This document shows positions 17,101-24,725 of a DNA stretch of 37,944 bases, in pieces. The position numbers and the translations under genes are program-made. The DNA lies in contig JAILNG010000076.1 of NCBI GenBank assembly GCA_024691875.1, positions 1 through 37,944 on the forward strand, in the 5' to 3' direction. Origin of the DNA: Lachnospiraceae bacterium (lineage in GTDB: Bacteria > Bacillota > Clostridia > Lachnospirales > Lachnospiraceae). Positions within the stretch are counted from its first letter, which is position 1; the number at the start of each line of letters is the position of its first letter. The notes beneath the pieces are model-generated. The model was given only the letters and a program-made list of their open reading frames with translations, was not told where the DNA came from and made no database searches.

Positions 17101-18352
17101 CAAAGAAGGAAGCAGCATAGTAATGAGCGACTGTTTCAACCTCACCCTCATCCAGGATCAAAGCAGCCTTAAGGAGAGCTTCTCCGTAACCTGTGGAGCA
17201 AGAACGGACGATCCTTGCATTTTCAGGCATTTTGTCCGCAATTTCCTTAATAGCCTTGATCGCTGTTTTTAAAGGACTTCCGTTATTATTTTGATAGAAT
17301 GAGTACAAAAGGGATCCGTCTTCTCCCACAAGCGCAACCTTCGTTGTGGTTGAGCCCGCATCGATACCCAGATAGCAATTTCCCGAGTAATCTGCGAGAC
17401 TGCCCTTTCTGACAGTGGCCTTTTCATGGCGGGCTTTAAAGTCTGCATATGCCTGCTCGTCGGCAAACAAAGGTTCCATTCTCGCAACCTCAAAGTCCAT
17501 TTTGATGCCCTTTTCCAGTTTCGTTATCATTTCGGAAAGGAGCACTCTCTCTTCAACCTTATTGTTTTCCTTTGCGCTCATTCCGGAGCCCATTGCAGCG
17601 AACAAATGAGAATTGTTGGGCGCAATGACGGCTTCGGGCGTCAGGTTTAATGTTCTTATGAATGCTTCCTTGAGTTCAGTAAGGAAGTGAAGCGGGCCGC
17701 CGAGGAAGGCAACGTTTCCGCGAATAGGCTTACCGCAGGCAAGTCCGCTGATAGTCTGGTTTACAACTGCCTGGAAAATAGATGCGGAAAGATCCTCTTT
17801 GGAAGCCCCTTCGTTGATCAGGGGCTGAATATCGGTTTTCGCAAAAACTCCGCAGCGCGCAGCTATCGGATAAATAGCCTTGTAACCCTTGGCATATTCA
17901 TTGAGGCCTGCAGCATCTGTCTTTAAAAGTGAAGCCATCTGATCTATAAATGATCCGGTACCGCCGGCACAAATGCCGTTCATTCTCTGCTCTACGCCGC
18001 CTGTGAAGTAAATGATCTTGGCATCTTCACCACCGAGCTCAATGGCGACATCGGTTTTGGGCGCAAATTCCTGCAAGGCATTTGCAACCGCCACAACTTC
18101 CTGCACAAAAGAAACGTTCAGATGCTTTGCAAGCGTCAAACCGCCGGACCCTGTAATTGCAGGCTGCAGCAAGCACTCTCCCGTAACTTCCTTAGCTTTG
18201 TTTAATATGCGTGCGAGTGTGCCCTGGATGTCCGCAAAATGCCTTTGATAATCCGAGAACAAAAGCTCTCCGCTTTCATTTACTATGGCCGCTTTTACGG
18301 TGGTGGATCCTATGTCTATTCCCAAGTAGTAGATCGGAAAATTCTCTGTCAT
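14102..18352 (-). CDS. Giant acyl-CoA dehydratase activase-related protein (double BadF/HgdC ATPase + DUF2229 + HgdB-like)
   Basis: A 1416-residue cytoplasmic protein. Two ASKHA-fold ATPase domains come first, each like HgdC, the ATP-driven activator of 2-hydroxyglutaryl-CoA dehydratase. Domain 1 (about 8-270) has [22 protein letters not shown] and RCGVFAKTD. Domain 2 (about 335-590) has [22 protein letters not shown] and RCTVFMNS. Both keep the two cysteines that in HgdC hold a [4Fe-4S] cluster at the dimer interface. A Cys-rich segment (CQGCTNHC), a DUF2229 region with [12 protein letters not shown], and HgdB-like segments ([27 protein letters not shown]) follow. No separate dehydratase genes are nearby. 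The start ATG 18350-18352 has GAGGG upstream; the frame extends to a TTG at 18379 that lacks a site. The family is common in anaerobes; its substrate is unknown. Confidence 0.88.
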   Translation of the reverse strand: MTENFPIYYLGIDIGSTTVKAAIVNESGELLFSDYQRHFADIQGTLARILNKAKEVTGECLLQPAITGSGGLTLAKHLNVSFVQEVVAVANALQEFAPKTDVAIELGGEDAKIIYFTGGVEQRMNGICAGGTGSFIDQMASLLKTDAAGLNEYAKGYKAIYPIAARCGVFAKTDIQPLINEGASKEDLSASIFQAVVNQTISGLACGKPIRGNVAFLGGPLHFLTELKEAFIRTLNLTPEAVIAPNNSHLFAAMGSGMSAKENNKVEERVLLSEMITKLEKGIKMDFEVARMEPLFADEQAYADFKARHEKATVRKGSLADYSGNCYLGIDAGSTTTKVALVGEDGSLLYSFYQNNNGSPLKTAIKAIKEIADKMPENARIVRSCSTGYGEALLKAALILDEGEVETVAHYYAASFFDPDVDCVLDIGGQDMKCIKIKNHAVDSVQLNEACSSGCGSFIETFAKSLNYEVADFAKIALFAENPIDLGTRCTVFMNSKVKQAQKEGASVSDISAGLAYSVIKNALYKVIKVSDAKDLGKKIVVQGGTFYNDAVLRGLEKIVNSEVVRPDIAGIMGAFGAALIAREHYEGQKSTMLSFKEIEELTFSSTLTRCQGCTNHCLLTINHFPGNRHFISGNRCEKGLGKEKSNTNIPNLFAYKLKRIFGYEPLEEFTAPRGTVGIPRVLNMYENYPFWFTFFTNLGYRVVLSPVSSRKIYEMGIESIPSESECYPAKLAHGHVTWLIKQGIKYIFYPCVVYERIEFPGAGDHYNCPMVAGYGENIKNNVEEIRSENVNFQNPFVSLESEEIITKRLVKFFGEENGIGEVEVEAAAHAAWLELLKARGDMKRAGEAAVQYIKDNNIHGIVLAGRPYHIDPEINHGIPELITSYGVAVLTEDSVSHLRPVDRPTIVVDQWMYHSRLYAAASYVRENPDLDLIQLFSFGCGLDAVTTDQVADILSGSGKIYTMLKIDEVNNLGAARIRIRSLLSAINDRKRKGVVTEVKDSAYHRVVFTEEMRRNYTVLVPQMSPIHFDILAPAMASCGMNVVELPEPDRHTIDTGLKYVNNDACYPSLLVVGEMIAALQSGEYDLNKTALLITQTGGGCRATNYIAFIRRALKKAGMEQIPVVSLSTSGIEKNPGFKLEPKMVIRAMMALVYGDIFMRVVYRTRPYEEVPGSVNALHEKWKEKCIEQVKTGRFKDFKKNIKGIIKDFDEIPLRDVKKPRVGIVGEILVKFLPAANNNLVDLLEAEGAEAVMPDLMDFLAYCSYNANFKHDALGKSKKSQRINNMIVAFYEFMRKDAVKEFNRSKRFEAPTHIAKLADYAKPIVSMGNQTGEGWFLTGEMVELIHSDVPNIVCCQPFACLPNHIVGKGVIKELRRQFPGANIVAVDYDPGASEVNQLNRIKLMLATANKNLKKEQ

Positions 18353-18382
18353 TTCAATACCCTCATAAATCTCTTTCAATTA

Positions 18383-18423
18383 ATATGGCATATTATATCA
18401 CGTCATATTTTAAATTGCCATAT
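18383..18423 (-). promoter_or_regulatory. Promoter of the giant activase gene, inside an inverted repeat
   Basis: On the minus strand, -35 TGGCAA (plus 18415-18420), 17-base spacer, -10 TATAAT (plus 18392-18397). An 8-bp inverted repeat, ATATGGCA (18383-18390) and TGCCATAT (18416-18423), brackets it and overlaps the -35, a likely operator arrangement. Confidence 0.55.
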
Positions 18424-18450
18424 GCTTTTGATAAAGTCTTGACTATCCCT

Positions 18451-19125
18451 TTAAACGTTCTCTATCTGCCAGTCTATAGGTGCCATTCCCTTTTCTTTAA
18501 GAAAATCATTGGTCTTTGAAAAATGTCTGCATCCGAAGAATCCTCTGTAGGCTGACAAAGGACTTGGATGAGGAGCTCTTAAGATCAAGTGGTCGGGATT
18601 TGTGATCAGTTCAGCTTTTCTTTGAGCCGGGCTTCCCCAAAGCAAAAAAACTACAGGTGTCTTTTTAGTGTTCAAGGCCTTCAAAGCCGCATCGGTAAAC
18701 TGCTCCCAGCCGTGTCCCGCATGGCTGTTGGCTTCATGAGCTCTGACCGTCAACACCGTATTCAGCATCAAAACGCCCTGCTTTGCCCATTTCGTAAGCA
18801 AGCCATTGTTGGGAATGTAGCATCCCAGATCGTCATGCAGTTCTTTATAGATGTTTTGAAGGCTGGGCGGCACATCGGTCGGTGGAAGCACCGAAAAGCA
18901 AAGCCCATGGGCCTGCCCCGCATTATGGTACGGATCCTGTCCCAGGATCACTACCTTGGTAGCCTCAAAAGAGGTGTAATGAAAGGCATTGAAAATGTCA
19001 TTTGAAGGAGGATACACAACTCTTGTGTTGTATTCCTTTTTTACAAACTCAAAAAGATCCCTGTAATAACTTTTTTTGTATTCTTCTTTAAGTTGATCGT
19101 TCCAATCGTTAGAAATCGCGCTCAT
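18451..19125 (-). CDS. ung: Uracil-DNA glycosylase, family 1
   Basis: A 224-residue base-excision repair enzyme that removes uracil from DNA. It shows the water-activating motif GQDPYHNAGQAHGLCFSV (Asp64), the uracil-recognition strand VLMLNTVLTVR, and the leucine-loop motif HPSPLSAYRGFFGCRHFS. Length matches family 1 enzymes. Its ATG overlaps the hisF stop (TAATG), so it is translated in coupling with hisF. The 98 bases after its stop hold the promoter of the next gene and no clear terminator. Confidence 0.97.
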   Translation of the reverse strand: MSAISNDWNDQLKEEYKKSYYRDLFEFVKKEYNTRVVYPPSNDIFNAFHYTSFEATKVVILGQDPYHNAGQAHGLCFSVLPPTDVPPSLQNIYKELHDDLGCYIPNNGLLTKWAKQGVLMLNTVLTVRAHEANSHAGHGWEQFTDAALKALNTKKTPVVFLLWGSPAQRKAELITNPDHLILRAPHPSPLSAYRGFFGCRHFSKTNDFLKEKGMAPIDWQIENV

Positions 19126-19886
19126 TACAATCTCACCGATATTCCCTTATCCTTAAGAAACCTCTTGACCTCAGAGATTTCAAGTTCCTTATAGTGAAAA
19201 AGAGTAGCTGCAAGTGCGGCATCAGCGCCTCCCTCAGTCAGTACTTCGCTGAAATGCTCACATTTTCCCGCACCGCCGGAAGCGATTATAGGCACATTAA
19301 CAAGGCTCGAAATGGCCTTTGTAAGCTCGATATCGTATCCGTTCTTGGTTCCGTCCGCGTCCATGGATGTAAGAAGGATCTCTCCCGCGCCCAGATCGCA
19401 GGCTTTCTTTGCCCATTCCACAGCATCGATCCCCATGTCGATCCTTCCGCCGTTTTTAAAAATGTTCCATCCTGTACCGTCCGCTCTTCTCTTGGCATCA
19501 ATGGCTACAACAACGCACTGGCTTCCGAATTTGTCAGCCGCTCTGGAAATGAGTTCGGGATCCATGATAGCTGCAGAATTCACAGCAACTTTATCCGCTC
19601 CTTCTCTGAGAATAACCTTAAAATCCTCAATGGTACGGATTCCTCCGCCTACGGTGAATGGGATGAAGATGGCTTTGGATATTTTTCTTACAAGATCCGC
19701 CTTAATCTCCCTGGCATCTGAGGACGCCGTAATGTCAAGAAACACAAGTTCGTCTGCTCCCGCAGCATCATAAGCGGCTGCTGTCTCAACAGGATCGCCC
19801 GCGTCCCTTAAGTTAACAAAATTTATTCCTTTAACAACTCTTCCGTCCTTAATGTCAAGGCAAGGGATTATTCGTTTGGTAAGCAT
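19125..19886 (-). CDS. hisF: Imidazole glycerol phosphate synthase subunit HisF
   Basis: A 253-residue TIM-barrel cyclase of histidine synthesis. With HisH it turns PRFAR and ammonia into imidazole glycerol phosphate and AICAR. The N-terminus [18 protein letters not shown] carries the catalytic Asp11. Phosphate-binding loops [21 protein letters not shown] and [12 protein letters not shown] are present. ATG 19884-19886 follows GGAGGAG; an earlier in-frame ATG at 19910 lies inside the hisH end and is not used. It is 10 bp after hisH. The other his genes are not in the window. Confidence 0.97.
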   Translation of the reverse strand: MLTKRIIPCLDIKDGRVVKGINFVNLRDAGDPVETAAAYDAAGADELVFLDITASSDAREIKADLVRKISKAIFIPFTVGGGIRTIEDFKVILREGADKVAVNSAAIMDPELISRAADKFGSQCVVVAIDAKRRADGTGWNIFKNGGRIDMGIDAVEWAKKACDLGAGEILLTSMDADGTKNGYDIELTKAISSLVNVPIIASGGAGKCEHFSEVLTEGGADAALAATLFHYKELEISEVKRFLKDKGISVRL

Positions 19887-19896
19887 GGTCTCCTCC

Positions 19897-20502
19897 TCAC
19901 ATTTCCGCAAAATTCTTTAAGATCGCAAGTCCCGTCTTTCCCGACTTTTCGGGGTGGAACTGACATGCGAACACGTTTCCGCTTTCCACTGCGGCATGAA
20001 AAGGATGAATGTAATCACAAGTGGCCGCTACCACATTTTTATCCTCGGCATCAAGATAATAGGAATGAACAAAGTACACGTAGGAATCATTCGGAATGTC
20101 CTTAAAAAGCTTTGTTCCTTCCTTGATCTTTATCGAATTCCAGCCGATCTGCGGGATCTTAAAACCGGAGGTTTCTTCAAACTTTTTGATCTTTCCCTTA
20201 AACACAGCAAGTCCGGGAACCTCAGCTCCCTCTTCACTTGATTCAAAAAGCATCTGCATTCCCAGGCATATGCCCAGCAGAGGGATCTTTCTTTCTACAG
20301 CCTTCTTAACGGTAAGATCAAGTCCCGAATCTCTCAACATGTTCATGGCATCGGCAAATGCACCAACGCCCGGCAGAACGATCTTATCCGCTGAAAGCAA
20401 AACGTTTTCATCCGAGCTTACAACAGTTTCATAACCCAGGTAAGCAAATGCTTTTTCAACACTTCTCAAATTACCTGCGCCGTAATCAATAATAGCAATC
20501 AC
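19897..20502 (-). CDS. hisH: Imidazole glycerol phosphate synthase subunit HisH
   Basis: A 201-residue class I glutamine amidotransferase that supplies ammonia to HisF. The nucleophile elbow [13 protein letters not shown] and the His-Glu pair in CQFHPEKSG are present, with the N-terminal [17 protein letters not shown] typical of HisH. The start is GTG at 20500-20502 with GGAGG seven bases upstream. It leads the hisH-hisF-ung unit. A terminator for the preceding gene lies just upstream (20538-20565); I could not identify a convincing promoter in the short gap. Confidence 0.96.
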   Translation of the reverse strand: MIAIIDYGAGNLRSVEKAFAYLGYETVVSSDENVLLSADKIVLPGVGAFADAMNMLRDSGLDLTVKKAVERKIPLLGICLGMQMLFESSEEGAEVPGLAVFKGKIKKFEETSGFKIPQIGWNSIKIKEGTKLFKDIPNDSYVYFVHSYYLDAEDKNVVAATCDYIHPFHAAVESGNVFACQFHPEKSGKTGLAILKNFAEM

Positions 20503-20537
20503 AAAAGAACCTCCAATTTTAAACCGTTTTTTTACCG

Positions 20538-20565
20538 AAAAAAGGGCAGAGTATATGCTCCGCCC
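20538..20565 (-). terminator. Terminator of the cheV operon
   Basis: Arms GGGCAGAG (20544-20551) and CTCCGCCC (20558-20565) with one mismatch; on the minus strand a run of six T follows. It ends the cheV and 747-aa protein transcript before hisH. Confidence 0.87.
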
Positions 20566-20587
20566 ATATTACATCATTCCCGTTAAG

Positions 20588-22831
20588 CTATTGATCGCCC
20601 GATCCCAATCCCAAGCGATCTACCGTCTCGTAAATATATCTGGTGTAGTAAAGATTTGCGTCATATTCTCCGTAAGTCTCCCTGAGCAGATCATAATGCT
20701 CAAGTACAAACATGGCCTCACTTTCATCTATCCCGTAGATTTCCCAGAGCTTGTTATATATCTCGCTTCTTACAAGATAAATGTCATCCTGCGCTCCCAA
20801 CGCAGTGGCATGAGCAAACCATTTTCTGAATCTCAGAAGGCCCTTAAACAGATCGTTAAGTCCCTCTCTGTAATCATCAAGAAGTGCGTGATTATTGTAA
20901 GCATTAAGCTGAGTGTTAACATAATTGATGGTTAAGATCTTGTCGTAAAGCTCGTAGTCTTCATCCTCAATATCAAGTCCGTAGATCTTGTCATAAGCCT
21001 TGGTATAATAAGTAACATCCTTATAGACCAAAGCATTGTCAAAAAGCTTTGAAGCCTGACGAACTCCGATATTGTAAGCCAGTGTGCTTCCACCGCTTAC
21101 AGTAACCGCAACGATTCCGATAAAGAGTGCAAAGATCACCAGTATGCCCCATTTGTTGAGCTTTGTGGTGTTTCCCACATCTTCCAGGATCATTTCACTG
21201 GCCTGTTCCAGCTTCTGTTTGCGGATTGCTTCTTTCTCTTCCGCGCTCTGTCGAGCCTTGAGGGCTTTTGCCTCAGCAGCGGCCTTTTTCTTTTCGTCCC
21301 TTTCGGCCTTCTTTGCTTCCCTTAAAGCTTTCTTTGCCTCGGCAGCTTCTGCCTTCTGCTTTGCAAGTTCTTCAGGTGGGATCTCGGGTTTTATCTTATT
21401 TTCCGGGATCTTAACATTACCGAAAAGCTGTATGTACCAGGGAAGTTTTTCCTTCTTAACAGCGGACTTTTTGCCCTTTGCAGGCTTTTCTTCTTCCTTA
21501 TCAACATCTATCTCATTAAGGAGATCGTCAAGAGCCGCAAGATCGTCTTCGTTGAAGCTTTCAACGCCAATCTCTCCAAACATGTTGCCGTTGTCCGAGC
21601 CCTTGTTTTCATCACCAATGTCATTGATGGTAAAGCCGGACATCGGATCTTCGTATTCCGGAATAAAATTGTCAGCGTTTTCTTCCGTGCTTTCAGTCGA
21701 ACCACTGTTCAGGAAATCAAAAGCTTCTTCAGCACCGTCATCGGAGCTCTGTCCGCCTTGATCGCCGCTTAATGTATCCTCTCCGAAAATAAATTCGGGT
21801 GTTTCCTCGGTAAGACTATCATTGGCAGGAGTTCCGTCTTCGTAAAATACGCCGGGTTCATTGCTGTCATTTGTTGAAAAAATGTCTTCCGAATCTGCAA
21901 GTTCAGGTTTTTCTTCAGATCTTGCATCATTGTTTTCATCATCTGCTTCGATGTTAAAGACCTCATCCGCCAAGTGGTTTTCCATCTGATTTTCCGAAAT
22001 GGGGTTGTCTGTCACTCCGTTAAAGAAATCGAAGTTGTCCAGATCCATGTCATCGTCTTTGTTTTTATCGTCAAACAGATTGAATCCGTTGATCTCATCG
22101 TTGTCAGAAGATTCTTTGTCAAAAGAGTCATTGCTGTGTTCGGCTTTGTTTTCTTCCTGCGTCTGATCTTCTTCACTGTAAAGATTACCGAAAAGATCAT
22201 CCAGAGCATCGCCCTCTTCATCATTTCCTTCACCGAAGAGTTCCTCGGGAACCTGCCGGGTTTCTTCCTCAGGTTCAGGCTGTACGATCTCAGGTTCGGT
22301 CTTTTCTTCCTCAGGCATAGCAAACAGCTCTCCGGAGGACCCTTCCTCGGAAAGCTCGTCGTTTATCATCTTATCGATGACCGCGTCGTCATAGTCATCA
22401 AAAATGTTGTAGTTGTCAATCTCCCCTGTTTCAAAGTCCACGTCAGGCTCATCGTCTGTTACGTACTTTTCTTCATCAAACACAAGGGCCGGACTGTCAT
22501 CTTCATCACTGTCAAGGAAATTAAAGGTTTCTTCATGAGTGTCATCTGATTCGTCAGCTTCCTCATCCTTGCTTTCATCCTTCGGCGAAAGGTAGGCATC
22601 CAGAAAATCCGGAATGTCGTGAAGCTCCGCCTTGCCGCCTGCTGCAGCATCATCCATAACCTCATTCGCCGGAGTCTTTTCAGATTCCGGCGTTACCCTA
22701 ATTTCTTTGTCATCGGCCTTTTTATCATTCTTTTTTCTGTAGGCCGAAAATCTGTCATTGTTGTCCGGCTTACTGCCGTTTGAAGTAAGCCCGTTCAGGA
22801 GACTGTCAAGATAAGATTCATCATTTGGCAT
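20588..22831 (-). CDS. Unknown 747-aa membrane protein with acidic motif-repeat arm
   Basis: I do not recognise this protein. Residues 1-445 are extremely Asp/Glu/Asn/Ser-rich and probably disordered. Inside, short hydrophobic motifs recur: FNFLD (103), YNIFD (141), FNLFD (250), FDFFN (267), FDFLN (371). A second set is YLDSLLNGL (7-15), LDDLFGNL (210-217) and LDDLLNEI (434-441). Residues 450-480 are basic with a Trp-Tyr patch, and 487-545 are an Ala/Lys/Glu helix, likely coiled coil. A single membrane helix lies at about 561-585. The C-terminal 160 residues are a Tyr-rich, helical, probably extracellular domain. It starts 25 bp after cheV with GGAG upstream, shares its promoter and ends at a terminator. 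A role with chemotaxis or cell-surface scaffolding is only suggested by the neighbour. Confidence 0.8.
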   Translation of the reverse strand: MPNDESYLDSLLNGLTSNGSKPDNNDRFSAYRKKNDKKADDKEIRVTPESEKTPANEVMDDAAAGGKAELHDIPDFLDAYLSPKDESKDEEADESDDTHEETFNFLDSDEDDSPALVFDEEKYVTDDEPDVDFETGEIDNYNIFDDYDDAVIDKMINDELSEEGSSGELFAMPEEEKTEPEIVQPEPEEETRQVPEELFGEGNDEEGDALDDLFGNLYSEEDQTQEENKAEHSNDSFDKESSDNDEINGFNLFDDKNKDDDMDLDNFDFFNGVTDNPISENQMENHLADEVFNIEADDENNDARSEEKPELADSEDIFSTNDSNEPGVFYEDGTPANDSLTEETPEFIFGEDTLSGDQGGQSSDDGAEEAFDFLNSGSTESTEENADNFIPEYEDPMSGFTINDIGDENKGSDNGNMFGEIGVESFNEDDLAALDDLLNEIDVDKEEEKPAKGKKSAVKKEKLPWYIQLFGNVKIPENKIKPEIPPEELAKQKAEAAEAKKALREAKKAERDEKKKAAAEAKALKARQSAEEKEAIRKQKLEQASEMILEDVGNTTKLNKWGILVIFALFIGIVAVTVSGGSTLAYNIGVRQASKLFDNALVYKDVTYYTKAYDKIYGLDIEDEDYELYDKILTINYVNTQLNAYNNHALLDDYREGLNDLFKGLLRFRKWFAHATALGAQDDIYLVRSEIYNKLWEIYGIDESEAMFVLEHYDLLRETYGEYDANLYYTRYIYETVDRLGLGSGDQ

Positions 22832-22856
22832 CTGTTAGTACTCCGAGTGATTATTA

Positions 22857-23759
22857 TTAGTTCAAAATGAGCTTATCAATCTCTCCGACAAGGCGTCCGA
22901 TCTGAGGCTTTGTAATCTGAGCATCCGCACCGAGGGATTTTCCCTTAACGATGAGTTCATCACTAATCATTGATGAGAAAATGATAACGGGGATGTTCTT
23001 CATCTTATCGTCGCTCTTGATCAGCTTTGTAAGGTGATGTCCGTCCATACGAGGCATCTCGATATCCGTGATAACAAGCTTAACCTTATCTGTAATGTTT
23101 CCGCCCTTATTGAGTTCTGTAAGCTTGTCCCAAGCTTCCTGTCCGTCCATATTTACGATAAGGTTTGAATAACCCGCCTTCTTAAGGCAATCCTGTAAAA
23201 GTTTTGAAAGAAGTGCCGAATCTTCTGCAATGAGAATGGGCTTTGTGCTTCTCTGTCTGAATCCAAGCTCATCAATGTCACTTACCTTAAGTGAAGTGTC
23301 AGGCGAAATGTCTGCGATGATCTTTTCAAAATCGAGAAGAACAATGAGTCTTCCGTCAAGCTTTACAATTCCGGTCGCAACGCCCTTGCCCTGTCCGTTC
23401 AATGTAGCATCGGGCTTTAAAACTTCTTCCCAGGATACTCTGTGGATTCCCACAACGGAATGTACATGGAATGCAGCGTTTGTATTGTTAAAATAAGTAA
23501 CAATGTAAAGGTCGTTCTTAATTTCGTCAGATTCGGGAAGATTTAAAACCTTTGAAAGACTAATGCTGGTGATAACCTCATCACGCGGCATGAAAATGCC
23601 TTCTATACAAGGGTCGGCATTAGGAACAGCAACTGCCGGTGTATATTGCAGAATTTCACGAATCTTGGCTACATTTATGCCGTAGCGGTTTCCGCCCACC
23701 ATAAATTCAAGAATTTCAAGCTCGTTGGTTCCGCTTTCTAACAAGATGTTGGTATCCAT
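22857..23759 (-). CDS. cheV: CheV chemotaxis coupling protein (CheW-REC)
   Basis: A 300-residue cytoplasmic adaptor linking chemoreceptors to CheA. The CheW-like domain spans about 14-155 (LEFMVGGNRYGINVAKIREI onward). The receiver domain spans about 173-300, with Glu179-Asp180, phospho-acceptor Asp232 in VITDIEMPRMDG, Ser262 and Lys284. All receiver key residues are intact, so it can be phosphorylated, which in B. subtilis tunes adaptation. ATG 23757-23759 follows CGGAGG. A good promoter lies upstream. No other chemotaxis or flagellar gene is in the window; the next gene in the operon is the unknown 747-aa membrane protein. Confidence 0.95.
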   Translation of the reverse strand: MDTNILLESGTNELEILEFMVGGNRYGINVAKIREILQYTPAVAVPNADPCIEGIFMPRDEVITSISLSKVLNLPESDEIKNDLYIVTYFNNTNAAFHVHSVVGIHRVSWEEVLKPDATLNGQGKGVATGIVKLDGRLIVLLDFEKIIADISPDTSLKVSDIDELGFRQRSTKPILIAEDSALLSKLLQDCLKKAGYSNLIVNMDGQEAWDKLTELNKGGNITDKVKLVITDIEMPRMDGHHLTKLIKSDDKMKNIPVIIFSSMISDELIVKGKSLGADAQITKPQIGRLVGEIDKLILN

Positions 23760-23806
23760 AATTATTCCTCCGTGTTAGGTATATTCGTATCGTAAATATT
23801 TAGTAA

Positions 23807-23835
23807 ATTATATAACATATCAGAATATTTTTCAA
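23807..23835 (-). promoter_or_regulatory. sigma-A-type promoter of cheV
   Basis: On the minus strand, -35 TTGAAA (plus 23830-23835), 17-base spacer, -10 TATAAT (plus 23807-23812), about 45 bases before the cheV ATG. Confidence 0.78.
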
Positions 23836-23851
23836 TTGATTTGAAACAAGT

Positions 23852-24649
23852 TTATTGTATTTTAATTATCACACTATCGTTGTTTTTATTGGTTATGAGA
23901 ACACCTGCAGTATCAATTTCCATGTTCTCGGGAACCTTAAATACAATGACCGCTCCGTTCACTCCGTTGTACCTTCCTCCGGGTGCAATGGGCTCTCCTC
24001 TGGTATCTTTTGATTCAAGTCCAATAAAGTACAGATCATTGGGGAACAATGTCAAAGTCTCGTAATCAAAGTAGACACCGTTAACCATTATAAGACTCCT
24101 AAGTCCCATATCGCAGGTCTTAAGGTACTTTGTTACCGAGCTTTGATTCTTTATGACTATTTTAACAGCCAGGTATTCGTAACCCTCTATACGGCTCAGC
24201 GAATAGTAGGAATCACCGATAGAGAAGCTGTACTCCGGAATGCTGGCACCTGCATATATTACATCAAATTCTTCAGCCCCGATGACCTTTGCCAGCTGCT
24301 TCCATGTTTCGGAATTGTTCTCCGGGAACGGTGTGGGCGTCGGCGTATTTGTCGGAGTGGGTGTCGGCGTCTTTGTTGCGTTCGGATCAACGGGTGTAGC
24401 CGTAGGTCTCGGAGTGGGTGTCGGCGTGTCGGTCGGAGTAGGCGTCGGAGTGTAAGTGGGTGTGGGCGTAAGATCGTCCGAGTCCACCATTGTACCCGTA
24501 TAATTCATATCGTGCCTTAAGAGTGCGTCCGCAGAATACTGCGCAACGGCATCTATTTCTCTGTCACTGAGCGGTATCCTTTCTACAAGGCATCCGCCGA
24601 GTCCGAGTGCAGCAATGCATATTAAGATAATCTGAATTTTCTTAAACAC
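23852..24649 (-). CDS. Lipoprotein with Pro/Thr linker and DUF4352-like domain
   Basis: A 265-residue exported lipoprotein of unknown function. The start is GTG at 24647-24649 with GAGGAG seven bases upstream. The signal peptide ends in lipobox LGGC (Cys20). Residues 61-110 are a Pro/Thr repeat that should be an extended spacer in the cell wall. Residues about 113-265 form a beta-rich domain (AVKIVIKNQSSVTKYL, APGGRYNGVNGAVIVFKVPE), which resembles DUF4352-type immunoglobulin-like domains; this assignment is tentative. It lies 76 bp after the histidine kinase, with a possible promoter in the gap, so it may be partly independent of the two-component operon. Confidence 0.8.
   Translation of the reverse strand: MFKKIQIILICIAALGLGGCLVERIPLSDREIDAVAQYSADALLRHDMNYTGTMVDSDDLTPTPTYTPTPTPTDTPTPTPRPTATPVDPNATKTPTPTPTNTPTPTPFPENNSETWKQLAKVIGAEEFDVIYAGASIPEYSFSIGDSYYSLSRIEGYEYLAVKIVIKNQSSVTKYLKTCDMGLRSLIMVNGVYFDYETLTLFPNDLYFIGLESKDTRGEPIAPGGRYNGVNGAVIVFKVPENMEIDTAGVLITNKNNDSVIIKIQ
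24329..24475. repeat. Degenerate tandem repeats coding for the Pro/Thr linker
   Basis: The DNA under residues 61-110 of the lipoprotein is a run of short near-repeats on the plus strand of the GTGTCGGCGT/GTGGGTGTCGG type. Such tracts tend to change length by slippage. Confidence 0.6.
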
Positions 24650-24688
24650 CTGAATGCTCCTCTTTTGTGTAGATTTGTTTGCTTTAAA

Positions 24689-24717
24689 ACTATAACACTT
24701 TATATATTTTTCGGCAA
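24689..24717 (-). promoter_or_regulatory. Candidate promoter of the Pro/Thr-linker lipoprotein
   Basis: On the minus strand, -35 TTGCCG (plus 24712-24717), 17-base spacer, -10 TATAGT (plus 24689-24694), in the 76-bp gap after the kinase gene. Confidence 0.5.
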
Positions 24718-24725
24718 CTTATCTT

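Noticed and set aside
18353..18379. Upstream TTG start adding nine residues to the giant activase
   Set aside because: No ribosome site; the ATG at 18350-18352 has GAGGG and starts at the usual family N-terminus.
21974..22549. Plus-strand 191-residue Val/Ile/Phe-rich frame
   Set aside because: Antisense shadow of the Asp/Glu/Asn-rich arm of the 747-residue protein; no ribosome site or promoter.
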